A DNA stretch of 64,000 nt, taken from the NCBI GenBank assembly GCA_965205165.1, contig OZ242037.1:930001-994000 (forward strand). The letters run 5' to 3'. The notes under the pieces are model-generated. The model saw only the letters and a program-made list of their open reading frames with translations. It was not told the origin of the DNA and searched no databases. The translations under genes were made by a program, and so were the position numbers. This document shows, in pieces, positions 43,154-51,972 of the stretch. This DNA comes from CBDESM01 sp965205165. Its GTDB lineage: Bacteria; Chloroflexota; Dehalococcoidia; Bin125. Position 1 is the first letter of the stretch. The number at the start of each line of letters is the position of its first letter.

Positions 43154-44406
43154 ACTCGGGCCGGCGCGTGGTGATCACGGGGATGGGCGCGGTCACGCCC
43201 GTCGGCAACGACTTGGAGTCGACTTGGGCGGCGCTGGTCGGCGGGGAGAGCGGGGTGTCGCGGCTGGACCGCTTCGACCCGTCGGAGTTCAATTTCAAGA
43301 CGCCGCTGGCGGCTCAGGTTCGGGATTGGGACGCGGAGGCGGCGCTGCCGGACGCGAAGGCGCTGCGGCACATGGATTTGAACACGCAGTACGGCGTGAC
43401 GGCGGGGCTGGAGGCGCTGGCGGATTCGGGGCTGGAGATCGACGAGGACAACCGCAACCGCGTCGGGGTGATCTTCGGTTCGGGCGGGGGCGGGATGGAG
43501 CTGGTGATCAACTGGCAGGCGACGCTGGAGGAGCGCGGGGCGCGGCGGGTCTCGCCGTTCGCGATGCCGAACCTGATCGCGGACGCGGCGAGCGGGCACC
43601 TGGCCATCCAGTCCGGCGCGGCGGGGCCCAACTATTCGCCGACCAGCGCCTGCGCGACGGGGGCGAACGCGGTCGCGGACGGGATGCTGCACATCCAAGC
43701 GGGGCGGGCGGACGCGCTGATCGTGGGGGGCAGCGAGGCGATCATCCTGCCGTTGTTCCACGCCTGCTTCGAGCGGATGGGGGTGCTGGCGCAGCCGGCG
43801 GAGCCGGTCTCCGAGTCCTGCCGGCCGTACGACCTGCACCGCAGCGGGTTCGTGCCGGGCGAGGGGGCGGCGGCGCTGCTGATCGAGGAGCTGGAATCGG
43901 CGCGGGCGCGGGGGGCGCGGATCTACGCGGAGGTGGCCGGCGGGGGCAGCGCCAACGACGCGCACGACATGGCGCAGCCGGAGGGCCACGGGCGCGGGAT
44001 CATCAGCGCGGTGGAGCAGGCGATGGGCGAATCGGGGCTGGCGCCGGAGCAGGTCGGCTACGTGAACACGCACGGGACGGCGACCAAGCTGGGCGATCGG
44101 GTGGAGACGGCGGCGCTCAAGCGGCTGTTCCCGGAGCACGCCCAGCGCTTGGCGATCTCGTCGATCAAGCCGGCGACGGGGCACATGATGGGGGCGTCGG
44201 GCGCGCTGGAGGTGATCGCCTGCGCGATGGCGCTGCGGGAGGGGATCGCGCCGCCGACGCTCAACTACGAGATGCCGGATCCGGACTGCGACCTGGACTA
44301 CGTGCCGAATCGGGCGCGGGAGTTCGAGGGCGATGCGGCGCTGTCGCTCTCGGTCGGGCTGGGCGGGCACAACGCAGCGGTGCTGCTGCGCCGCTGGGAC
44401 GAATGA
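43150..44406 (+). CDS. fabF: 3-oxoacyl-ACP synthase II, copy 1
   Basis: 418 residues from GTG 43150, coupled to fabD. Condenses malonyl-ACP with acyl-ACP. Starts RRVVITGMGAVTPVGND; catalytic Cys in TSACATGANA, His in NTHGTATKLGD and His in KPATGHMMGASG, so the Cys-His-His triad is complete. Typical FabF length. A second synthase follows after an 8-base gap, sharing the fold but with clearly different acyl-pocket sequence. Confidence 0.95.
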   Translation: MNSGRRVVITGMGAVTPVGNDLESTWAALVGGESGVSRLDRFDPSEFNFKTPLAAQVRDWDAEAALPDAKALRHMDLNTQYGVTAGLEALADSGLEIDEDNRNRVGVIFGSGGGGMELVINWQATLEERGARRVSPFAMPNLIADAASGHLAIQSGAAGPNYSPTSACATGANAVADGMLHIQAGRADALIVGGSEAIILPLFHACFERMGVLAQPAEPVSESCRPYDLHRSGFVPGEGAAALLIEELESARARGARIYAEVAGGGSANDAHDMAQPEGHGRGIISAVEQAMGESGLAPEQVGYVNTHGTATKLGDRVETAALKRLFPEHAQRLAISSIKPATGHMMGASGALEVIACAMALREGIAPPTLNYEMPDPDCDLDYVPNRAREFEGDAALSLSVGLGGHNAAVLLRRWDE

Positions 44407-44413
44407 CGGCGGC

Positions 44414-45670
44414 GTGAGGGAGGCGGACCCGGCGCGGCGCGCGGTGATCACCGGGATCGGCCCCGTGACCCCGATCGGAACGGGGGTCGAGGCGTTCTGG
44501 CAATCGCTGAGCGAGGGGCGATCGGGCGCGCGGCGGGTGCCGCTGCTGGCCGAGGCCGGCCTCAAGACGCAGATCGCGTGCGACATTCCGGATTTCGAGC
44601 CGGCCGACTACATGGACCCGAAGGACGCGAAGCGGATGGCCCGCTTCGCGCAGCTGGCGGTCGCGGCCGCACGCCTGGCAGCGGCGGACGCAGGGCTGGA
44701 TGCGGCGGATCTGGCCTCCGATCGCGCGGCGGCGGTGGTGAACACGGGCGGGGGCGGGGTGACTACGATCGCGGATCAGACGGAAGTGCTGGGGTCGCGC
44801 GGGCCGGCGCGGGTGAGCCCGTTCTTCGTGCCGATGATGGCGGCGAACATGGCCTCGTGCCAGGTCTCGATCCAGCTGGGCATGCGCGGGCCCGCGATCA
44901 CCTCGCTGGCCGCCTGCGCTTCCTCGATCTACGCCTTCATCGACGCCCGGCAGATGCTGCTGGACGGGGAGGCCGAGCTGGTGCTGGCGGGCGGCACGGA
45001 ATCGAACGTGTCGGTGCTGGGGATCGCGGGGCTGGCCAACATGCACGCGCTGTCGCGGCGGAACGAGGAGCCGGAACGGGCGTCGCGCCCGTTCGACGCG
45101 GAGCGGGACGGGTTCGTGTTCGGCGAGGGGGCGGTGGTCTGCGCGGTCGAGACGCTGGAGCGGGCGCGGGCGCGCGGGGCGAGGGTCTACGCCGAAGTGC
45201 TGGGCGGGGGTCGGACGGCCGACGCGCACCACATCACGGCGCCGGATCCGTCGGGCGACGGGATGGCGCGGGCGATGAGCGCGGCGCTGCGGCACGCGGG
45301 GCTGAACGCGGAAGACGTGGGCTACATCAGCGCGCACGGCACCTCGACGCCGATCAACGATCGAGTGGAGACGAGCGCGATCCGGCAGGTCTTCGGCGGG
45401 CGCGCGGACGAGCTGGCGGTCAGTTCGACCAAGAGCATGACGGGGCATTTGATGGGCGCGGCGGGGGCGTTGTCGGGCGCGGCCACGGCCCTGGCGATCC
45501 ACCGCGGGGCGCTGCCGCCGACGATCAACTTGGAGACGCCGGACCCCGATTGCGACTTGGACTACGTGCCCAACGAGGCGCGGGAGGCGGAGATCGCGGC
45601 GGCGCTGGTCAACGGCTTCGGCTTCGGCGGGCAGAACGGGGTCGTCGCGCTGGGGCGCGCCAGCGGGTAA
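44414..45670 (+). CDS. 3-oxoacyl-ACP synthase (FabF-like), copy 2
   Basis: 418 residues from GTG 44414 (a GGCGGC region but no strong ribosome site). ARRAVITGIGPVTPIGTGVEAFW start; Cys in SLAACASSIYAFID, His in SAHGTSTPIND, His in KSMTGHLMGAAG, so also catalytically complete. It departs from copy 1 most in residues ~100-180 (for example VVNTGGGGVTTI). The pair may handle different chain lengths, or copy 2 may make a specialised lipid. ACP follows 42 bp downstream. Confidence 0.92.
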   Translation: MREADPARRAVITGIGPVTPIGTGVEAFWQSLSEGRSGARRVPLLAEAGLKTQIACDIPDFEPADYMDPKDAKRMARFAQLAVAAARLAAADAGLDAADLASDRAAAVVNTGGGGVTTIADQTEVLGSRGPARVSPFFVPMMAANMASCQVSIQLGMRGPAITSLAACASSIYAFIDARQMLLDGEAELVLAGGTESNVSVLGIAGLANMHALSRRNEEPERASRPFDAERDGFVFGEGAVVCAVETLERARARGARVYAEVLGGGRTADAHHITAPDPSGDGMARAMSAALRHAGLNAEDVGYISAHGTSTPINDRVETSAIRQVFGGRADELAVSSTKSMTGHLMGAAGALSGAATALAIHRGALPPTINLETPDPDCDLDYVPNEAREAEIAAALVNGFGFGGQNGVVALGRASG

Positions 45671-45711
45671 GCTCGCGCCCAACGCGGCCCGGATCCGCCT
45701 TGGGAGCCGAC

Positions 45712-45966
45712 ATGAGCAACTTGCAGGAGCGCCTCTGCGCGCTGGTCGCGGACCAGCTGCGCCAGCCGGTCGAGAAGGTCACCCCGGAGGCGAACCTGAT
45801 CGAGGACTTGGACGCCGATTCGCTCGACATCGTCGACCTGACCATCGCGGTCGAGGAGGAGTTCTCGACGGACGAGATCGAGCTGGAGATCCCCGAAGAG
45901 GACGCGGCCGACATCCGGACCGTCCAGGACCTGCTCGACTACCTGGCCGAGCGCGGGATCAGCTGA
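45712..45966 (+). CDS. acpP: Acyl carrier protein
   Basis: 84 residues from ATG 45712 (GGGAG upstream). Four-helix acidic protein with the phosphopantetheine site DADSLDIVDL (Ser37), preceded by LIEDL. It carries growing acyl chains as thioesters. Slightly long C-terminal helix (DLLDYLAERGIS). It ends the fab cluster; no fabG, fabZ or fabI lies in the group. Confidence 0.95.
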   Translation: MSNLQERLCALVADQLRQPVEKVTPEANLIEDLDADSLDIVDLTIAVEEEFSTDEIELEIPEEDAADIRTVQDLLDYLAERGIS

Positions 45967-45972
45967 GGCGGC

Positions 45973-46269
45973 ATGCCGCTCCAGCGGATCCGGGCCCGCG
46001 CCTTCGAGCAGGCCGCCGGGGCCGCATCGGAGCTCGCGGCGGAGGCGATCCGCCTGCCCGAAGGCCGCACGCTGCTCAATCGCCAGGCGGAGGCGGCTTC
46101 GGCCCTGATCGTCGTGGACGGCGCGCTGCGGATCGGGGTGATCGACGACGACGCGGAGCTGGAGCAGGGCGAGGGGGTGCTGCTGCCCAAGGGCGCGACC
46201 TACTCGGTGCGCGCCTCGACGGACGCGCTGGCGTTCGTCTTCTCGCTGCCGACCGCGGGAGCGGCCTGA
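45973..46269 (+). CDS. Small cupin-like protein
   Basis: 98 residues, six bases after acpP. A single beta-barrel pattern: AEAASALIVVDGALRIGVIDDDAELEQGEGVLLPKGATYSVRA is cut here into GALRIGVI and EGVLLPKGATYSVRA strands of a minimal cupin. The usual metal-binding His cluster is not present, so it may bind a ligand rather than catalyse. Probably cotranscribed with the fatty acid genes. Confidence 0.75.
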   Translation: MPLQRIRARAFEQAAGAASELAAEAIRLPEGRTLLNRQAEAASALIVVDGALRIGVIDDDAELEQGEGVLLPKGATYSVRASTDALAFVFSLPTAGAA

Positions 46270-46282
46270 CGGCGCGGGCGGG

Positions 46283-46690
46283 TCAGAGCGCGCCCAAGTC
46301 CGCCAGTTCCGGCTCGCCGTCCAAGGTCGTCGAGAAGACGAACGGTCGGGGCTGGCCCGCATCGATCTCCCGTAGCCAATCCCAGCGCTGCATGAGGAAC
46401 TGCAGCACCTCGAAGTTCGACGGATTGGCGACTTGGAGGACCACCATCCCGACATCGTGCCGGATGAGCTGCTCCAACTCTGGCGGGCTGGAGAGGATCC
46501 GGCGGTCCCGCGTCACGGCCAGCCATCCCGCGCCGCCCACTGCCGCGAGCCACTCTTCGTCGGTCACCGTCCGCCCGGTTCGCAGCGTTTCGGGAAAGAG
46601 CGTGAAGACGTTCGCAACATCGCGGATGCCGAGGCTGAACAGCGCGAGCGCGATTCGGTGCGAGATGTTCTGGTCCAAGAACAACTTCAT
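46283..46690 (-). CDS. PIN-like toxin (DUF5615 type)
   Basis: 135 residues, starting MKLFLDQNISHRIALAL with the first acidic site (Asp6), then DVANVFTLF, DEEWLAAVGGAGWLAVTRDRRIL (a second acid and the T-RD motif), as in the DUF5615/Mut7-C-like PIN superfamily. An RNase toxin is likely. Its start overlaps the antitoxin-like gene by 4 bp (ATGA). Convergent with the cupin gene, 13 bp apart. Confidence 0.75.
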   Translation of the reverse strand: MKLFLDQNISHRIALALFSLGIRDVANVFTLFPETLRTGRTVTDEEWLAAVGGAGWLAVTRDRRILSSPPELEQLIRHDVGMVVLQVANPSNFEVLQFLMQRWDWLREIDAGQPRPFVFSTTLDGEPELADLGAL

Positions 46691-47343
46691 CGGTCGGCGT
46701 AGAACTCAATGACGGCCTCGACCTCGGCCGGCGCGAGGTCGTAGTCCCACACGATTTGGGCGACTGTTTGGCCGCCGTCCAGCATTTCGGCGATGAGCTC
46801 CGCGGTCAGGCTGCGATCCCGCAGCGTTAGCCGCCCGCCCCGCACCAGCGGATCGCAATTGAGCAGCGCGCCGCGCCCGAGCGGGAAGAAGAAGCCCGCC
46901 CAAGCGTCGGTGTAGCCGAATCTGGAACGCGCATTGGCCTCGATCTCGCGGGCAAGCTCAGGGGTGAGCAGCGGGGTGCCATCAGGCGCCGCATCGCGTT
47001 CCCCGCCGTCGGCGTGCCGGCAGATCGTACCCATCTCGACGCGGGCGAACGGGTACCGCGTATCAAGCCGCGCGTCCGCATATGCGCGGATATCCCGAAT
47101 CCGATCGTCGGACAATCCATTCCGCATCAGCATGCCCGCGAGATCGAGCTCGACCAGATCGAGGAAAGAAATCTGACGACCGTTTCCGTTTTCGCCGCCG
47201 TCTCCCAGCAGCGGCGGCGCGCCGCTGGGCGATCCCGAGCCGAACCATGACGCGATCTTCCGAGGATCCACACCCGTCAGTTGCGCAGCTTCGCCGAGCT
47301 CGTAGACGGGACTGGTCCGGGCGCGGTCGGGGGGCGTTTCCAC
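46687..47343 (-). CDS. DUF433-containing antitoxin-like protein
   Basis: 218 residues. An N-terminal MerR/HTH-like part (YELGEAAQLTGVDPRKIASWF, then SFLDLVELDLAGMLMRNGLSDDRI) binds DNA in related antitoxins. The C-terminal ~60 residues, with LTLRDRSLTAELIAEMLDGGQTVAQI and DYDLAPAEVEAVIEFY, match DUF433. DUF433/DUF5615 pairs form toxin-antitoxin loci, and the protein is large for this class. It starts 36 bp after the end of pyrK on the same strand, so it may ride on the pyr transcript. Confidence 0.78.
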   Translation of the reverse strand: METPPDRARTSPVYELGEAAQLTGVDPRKIASWFGSGSPSGAPPLLGDGGENGNGRQISFLDLVELDLAGMLMRNGLSDDRIRDIRAYADARLDTRYPFARVEMGTICRHADGGERDAAPDGTPLLTPELAREIEANARSRFGYTDAWAGFFFPLGRGALLNCDPLVRGGRLTLRDRSLTAELIAEMLDGGQTVAQIVWDYDLAPAEVEAVIEFYADR

Positions 47344-47379
47344 GCTTCACCTCGTTGGGCCACGATACCTCGCGGGCGG

Positions 47380-48180
47380 TCAGGGGCGGGGGAAGGCGTC
47401 GAGCAGGTCGAACTTGGGGCCGTCGGTGCAGCAGAGCTTGACGCCCTGCTTGGCGAAGACGGCGCAGCCGTAGCAGATGCCGATCCCGCAGGCCATCTCG
47501 GTCTCCATCAGGATCTGCACGTTGCGGCGCAGGCCGTCGGCGCGGACGATCGCGGCCATGCTGCGGAACATCGGCGGCGGGCCGCAGGCGAAGCTCTGGT
47601 CGGCCCAGGCGAGGTGCTGCTCGAACAAGTCGGTGACCAGCCCGGCATGGCCATGGCTGCCGTCCTCGGTGGCGACCAGGTAGTCGACCGCGGGCGGCAG
47701 CAGCTCGGCGGGGAAGACGCCAGCCGCGGAGGACGCGCCGTGGCAGAGCACGATCGAGCGCCGGGCATCGGCCGGGCCGGCGAGTTCGGCCTCGGCCAGC
47801 GCGACGAGCGGGGCGATGCCGACTCCGCCGGCGATCAGGAGCAGGTTGCGGGCGCGGCGGTTGACCTCGAAGCCCCGGCCGAGGGGGCCGGTCATCCAGA
47901 TGGCGTCGCCCGGCTGCTGGGCCGCCATCTGCTCGGTGACGCGGCCGGCGATCTGGTAGAGCAGCGCGAACTGGGTTTCGCCGTCGCGGCGGCGGAAGCG
48001 GTAGTAGGAGAAGGCGCGGGGCAGCAACGGATCGAGCGCGCCGCCGGCCGCGTCGGGAGCGGCCATCACGAACTGGCCCGGCTTGGCGTGCTCGGCCAGT
48101 TCGGGGGCGTCGTACCAGGTGGCGAAGAGGCCGGGCGCGATCTTTTGGGTTTCGAGGACGGCGGCGAGGGCGCGTCGCAC
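47380..48180 (-). CDS. pyrK: Dihydroorotate dehydrogenase electron-transfer subunit
   Basis: 266 residues; FAD and [2Fe-2S] protein that passes electrons from a PyrD class 1B enzyme to NAD+. FAD site RAFSYYRF, NAD-binding GGVGIAPL, CGPPPMF, and C-terminal cluster ligands in MACGIGICYGC with a fourth Cys in KLCCTDGP. It ends the pyr operon, 3 bp after carB. The catalytic partner pyrD is not in the window; the toxin-antitoxin pair occupies the position where it would be expected. Confidence 0.93.
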   Translation of the reverse strand: MRRALAAVLETQKIAPGLFATWYDAPELAEHAKPGQFVMAAPDAAGGALDPLLPRAFSYYRFRRRDGETQFALLYQIAGRVTEQMAAQQPGDAIWMTGPLGRGFEVNRRARNLLLIAGGVGIAPLVALAEAELAGPADARRSIVLCHGASSAAGVFPAELLPPAVDYLVATEDGSHGHAGLVTDLFEQHLAWADQSFACGPPPMFRSMAAIVRADGLRRNVQILMETEMACGIGICYGCAVFAKQGVKLCCTDGPKFDLLDAFPRP

Positions 48181-48183
48181 GGC

Positions 48184-51100
48184 TCAGACCGCGCCCTTGA
48201 GGTAGTCGGACATGGGGGCGACGTGGTAGTCGCTGCGCCCGGCAGCCATCGCTTCGACGGCGCGTGCGGCGGTGTCGATGCTGGTGAAGCAGGGGATGCG
48301 CTGCTCGGCGGCGGCGCGGCGGATGTGGAAGCCGTCGCGGATCGTGACGCTGGTCTGCTCCGGGGTGTTGATCACGAAGTCGACGCCGCCGCCGCGGATC
48401 AGGTCGATCACGTCCGGGTCGCCGGTGCGCTCGCGCTTGGGCTGCTCGGCGACGTCGAAGCCGAGGCCGCGGATCAAGGCGGCGGTGCCGGCCGTGGCGT
48501 GGAGCTTGCAGCCGGCGTCGCCGAGCCGGCGGATCAGGGGCATCGCGGAGGCCTTGTCCTGGTCGGCGATGCTGAGCAGGGCGCGCCCGCGCGGCGGCAG
48601 CGACATGCCGGCGGCGATCAGCGCCTTGGCCAGCGCCCGCTCGTAGTCCACGTCCACGCCCATCACCTCGCCGGTCGACTTCATCTCGGGGCCGAGGTGC
48701 GTGTCGACGCCGCCGAGCTTGGACATGCTGAAGACGGGGGCCTTGACGGCGACCAGCGGCGAGGCGGGATGCAGGCCGGAGGGATGGCCCTGTCCGGCGA
48801 TGGTCTCGCCGAGCATCGCGCGGACGGCGATCTCGACCATCGGCACGCCCGTGATCTTGCTGAGGAACGGCACCGTGCGGCTGGCGCGGGGGTTGACCTC
48901 GAGCACGTAGACGTCGCCGTCGGCGCCGTCTTCCCCGCGCATCACGACGTACTGGATGTTCATCAGGCCGGTGACGCCGAGGCCGATGCCGATCTGGCGG
49001 GTGTACTCGATGATCGTGCCGATCTCGCCGGCGCGGAGATTGGGCGCGGGGTAGACGGCGATCGAGTCGCCGGAATGCACGCCGGCCCGCTCGATGTGCT
49101 CCATGATGCCGGGGATCAGCACCTCCTCGCCGCGGCAGATGGCGTCCACCTCGACCTCGATGCCGGCGAGGTACTTGTCGATCAGGACGGGCTTGCCGGG
49201 CGCGGCGCCCTGCGCCTGGAGGACGTAGGCGGCGAGATCGCCGGAGCCCTGCACGACCTCCATCGCGCGCCCGCCGAGCACGTAGGAGGGGCGGACGAGC
49301 ACGGGATAGCCGATCGAATCGGCGGCGAGCACGGCTTCGTCGACGGTGTTGACCGCGGTGCCGGGCGGCTGCGGGATGCCGAGGCCGGCGAGGAAGGCCT
49401 CGAAGCGGCGGCGATCCTCGGCGAGGTCGATCACGTCGGCCGGCGAGCCGAGGATCGGGCGCGCCGCCGTGGTCAGCGGGCCGGCCAGGTTGATCGCCGT
49501 CTGGCCGCCGAACTGGAGGATCGCGCCGACCTGATCGCCGCCCGTACCGCCGTTGCGGCCGGCGTCCTCGTTTTCGAGCAGGTCGAGCACGGCCTCCTCG
49601 TCGAGCGGCTCGAAGTAGAGCCGGTCGGAGGTGTCGAAGTCGGTCGAGACGGTTTCGGGGTTGCTGTTCGCCATCACGGCGGCCCAGCCGGCGGCGCGCA
49701 GGGCCTGCGCGGCCTTGACGGAGGCGTAGTCGAACTCGATCCCCTGGCCGATCCGGATCGGGCCGGAGCCGATCACGACGGCGCGCCTGCCGGGTTCCGG
49801 CCCGGCCTCGTTCTCGTCCTCGTAGGTCGAGTAGAAGTAGGGCGTGACCGCGTCGAACTCCGCCGCGCAGGTGTCGACCATCTTGTAGACGGGGCGGATG
49901 CCCCAGGCTTGGCGCTGGACGCGCACGCGCTCGGTCACGTCGCCGGCGAGGTTGGCGATCTGCTCGTCGGCGAAGCCGAGGCGTTTGGCGGCGCGCATCA
50001 GCTCCGGCGTCAGCGGCTCGGCCAGCAGGCGCTTCTCGGTTTCGACGCAGCGCTCGAGCCGTTCGATGAACCAGGGGTCGACGCCGGTGCGGCGGCTGAT
50101 CTCGGCGGCGGGCTTGCCGGCGCGGACGGCGGCGAGCAGGTGCCAGAGCCGGTTGTCCGTGGGCGTTTCGGCGGCGGCCGTCGGGTCTTCGGCGTCGCGG
50201 TCCTGCCAGAGCAGGCTGCGGCCGCCGACTTCGAGGGAGCGGACGGCCTTCTGCAGGGCGGGCTCGAAGGCGCGGTCGATGGCCATCACCTCGCCGGTGG
50301 CCTTCATCTGGGTGCCGAGCACGCGGTCGCCGGCGGCGAACTTGTCGAACGGCCAGCGGGGTATCTTGACCACGCAGTAGTCGAGCGCCGGCTCGAAGGC
50401 GGCGGTGGTGCGCCCGGTCACCTGGTTGCGGATTTCGTCCAGCCGCTTGCCGGCCGCGATCTTGGCGGCGACGCGGGCGATCGGGTAGCCGGTCGCCTTG
50501 CTGGCGAGCGCGGAGGAGCGGCTGACGCGCGGGTTGACCTCGATCACGAAGTAGGGCAGCGGATCGTCGTGCGGGCCGCGGCGGTCTCCGGCGCCGGGCC
50601 AGTCGACCACGTCGGGGCGGGGGGCGAGGGCGAGCTGGACGTTGCAGCCGCCTTCGATGCCGAGCGAGCGGATGATGTTGAGCGAGGCGGAGCGCAGCTG
50701 CTGGTAGTCCTTGTCGGAGAGCGTCTGGCTGGGCGCGACCACGATCGAGTCGCCGGTGTGGACACCCATCGGGTCGAGGTTCTCCATGTTGCAGATCGTG
50801 ATGCAGGTGTCGGCGCCGTCGCGCATCACCTCGTACTCGACCTCCTTCCAGCCGAGCAGGGAGCGCTCGACCAGCACCTGCGTGATCGGGCTCGCGTCGA
50901 GCCCGGACTGGGCGATCGCGTCGAGTTCGTCCGGCGTGCGGGCGAAGCCGCCGCCGGTGCCGCCGAGCGTGTAGGCGGGGCGGATCACGACGGGCAGGCC
51001 GATCTCGGCGGCGGCGGCGCGGGCCTCCTCGAGCGTGTGGCAGACCGCGCTGGGCGGCACCGGCTCGCCGATCTCGCGCATCGCGTCGCGGAACAGCTCG

Positions 51101-51480
51101 CGGTCCTCGGCCCGCCGGATCGCGTCGAGCGGGGTGCCGAGCAGTCGGACGTCGAATTCGTCGAGCACGCCGGCGTCGTGGAGATCGACGGCGAGGTTGA
51201 GGCCGACCTGCCCGCCGAGCGTGGGCAGCAGGCCTTCGGGGCGCTCGCGCTCGATCACGCGGCGCAGCACGTCGACCGTGAGCGGCTCGATGTAGACGGC
51301 GTCGGCGACGCCGTCGTCGGTCATGATCGTGGCGGGGTTGGAGTTGACGAGGATCGAGCGGACGCCCTCCTCGCGCATGGCCTTGCAGGCCTGGGTGCCG
51401 GCGTAGTCGAACTCTGCGGCCTGGCCGATCACGATCGGGCCGGAGCCGATGATGAGGACGGATTCGGGTTTTTGCGGCAT
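48184..51480 (-). CDS. carB: Carbamoyl phosphate synthase, large subunit
   Basis: 1,098 residues. Makes carbamoyl phosphate from bicarbonate, ammonia (from CarA) and two ATP. Duplicated ATP-grasp halves are visible: LIIGSGPIVIGQAAEFDY at the start and VIGSGPIRIGQGIEFDY midway; an allosteric MGS-like C-terminal domain (residues ~960-1098) follows. Length is normal. A GNAT gene separates it from carA. Start ATG 51480. Confidence 0.98.
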   Translation of the reverse strand: MPQKPESVLIIGSGPIVIGQAAEFDYAGTQACKAMREEGVRSILVNSNPATIMTDDGVADAVYIEPLTVDVLRRVIERERPEGLLPTLGGQVGLNLAVDLHDAGVLDEFDVRLLGTPLDAIRRAEDRELFRDAMREIGEPVPPSAVCHTLEEARAAAAEIGLPVVIRPAYTLGGTGGGFARTPDELDAIAQSGLDASPITQVLVERSLLGWKEVEYEVMRDGADTCITICNMENLDPMGVHTGDSIVVAPSQTLSDKDYQQLRSASLNIIRSLGIEGGCNVQLALAPRPDVVDWPGAGDRRGPHDDPLPYFVIEVNPRVSRSSALASKATGYPIARVAAKIAAGKRLDEIRNQVTGRTTAAFEPALDYCVVKIPRWPFDKFAAGDRVLGTQMKATGEVMAIDRAFEPALQKAVRSLEVGGRSLLWQDRDAEDPTAAAETPTDNRLWHLLAAVRAGKPAAEISRRTGVDPWFIERLERCVETEKRLLAEPLTPELMRAAKRLGFADEQIANLAGDVTERVRVQRQAWGIRPVYKMVDTCAAEFDAVTPYFYSTYEDENEAGPEPGRRAVVIGSGPIRIGQGIEFDYASVKAAQALRAAGWAAVMANSNPETVSTDFDTSDRLYFEPLDEEAVLDLLENEDAGRNGGTGGDQVGAILQFGGQTAINLAGPLTTAARPILGSPADVIDLAEDRRRFEAFLAGLGIPQPPGTAVNTVDEAVLAADSIGYPVLVRPSYVLGGRAMEVVQGSGDLAAYVLQAQGAAPGKPVLIDKYLAGIEVEVDAICRGEEVLIPGIMEHIERAGVHSGDSIAVYPAPNLRAGEIGTIIEYTRQIGIGLGVTGLMNIQYVVMRGEDGADGDVYVLEVNPRASRTVPFLSKITGVPMVEIAVRAMLGETIAGQGHPSGLHPASPLVAVKAPVFSMSKLGGVDTHLGPEMKSTGEVMGVDVDYERALAKALIAAGMSLPPRGRALLSIADQDKASAMPLIRRLGDAGCKLHATAGTAALIRGLGFDVAEQPKRERTGDPDVIDLIRGGGVDFVINTPEQTSVTIRDGFHIRRAAAEQRIPCFTSIDTAARAVEAMAAGRSDYHVAPMSDYLKGAV

Positions 51481-51486
51481 CGGCGG

Positions 51487-51954
51487 CTAGAGGGGGAGCT
51501 CGAAGCGGGACTTGGGGTTGATCAGCGGCGCGAGCGCGCCGATGGCGGAGAGGAAGCTGAGGGCGGCCTCGTTGTTGTCGGGCAGGCTGCCGACGATGCG
51601 GCGGAAGCCCTGCTGCCGGGCGTGGTCGAGCAGGTACTCCGCCAGGACGGTGCCGATCCCGCGGCGGCGGTGCTGCGAGCGCAGCCAGACGCCGAGCGTG
51701 GCGGTGTCCCAGCGCTGCGTGTTGAAGTCGAGCGCGCCGAAGCCGGCCAGCCCGCCGTCGATTTCGGCCAGCCAGACGGCGCCGGTCTCGCCGTGGCGGC
51801 TCATCCAGGTTTCGACCTCTTCGACGCTGAGGCGGCGGTCGAACACGACCGGGTTCGGGCCCTCGACCACTTCGCTGATCACGTCGGCGATCGCGGCCGC
51901 GTCGGCGGGGACGGCGCGGCGGTAGTCGGGCTGCTGCGGATCGGGTTCGGTCAT
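51487..51954 (-). CDS. GNAT-family N-acetyltransferase
   Basis: 155 residues. DYRRAVPADAAAIADVI at the N-terminus, then the acetyl-CoA loop RSQHRRRGIGTVLAEYLL (R-x-x-GxG/A) and late VGSLPDNNEAALSFL of GNAT enzymes. It acetylates an unknown amine. It is inserted between carA (18-bp gap) and carB (6-bp gap) on the same strand, so it is expressed with pyrimidine biosynthesis. Confidence 0.9.
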   Translation of the reverse strand: MTEPDPQQPDYRRAVPADAAAIADVISEVVEGPNPVVFDRRLSVEEVETWMSRHGETGAVWLAEIDGGLAGFGALDFNTQRWDTATLGVWLRSQHRRRGIGTVLAEYLLDHARQQGFRRIVGSLPDNNEAALSFLSAIGALAPLINPKSRFELPL

Positions 51955-51972
51955 GCGCGGCTCCTCGTGCGC

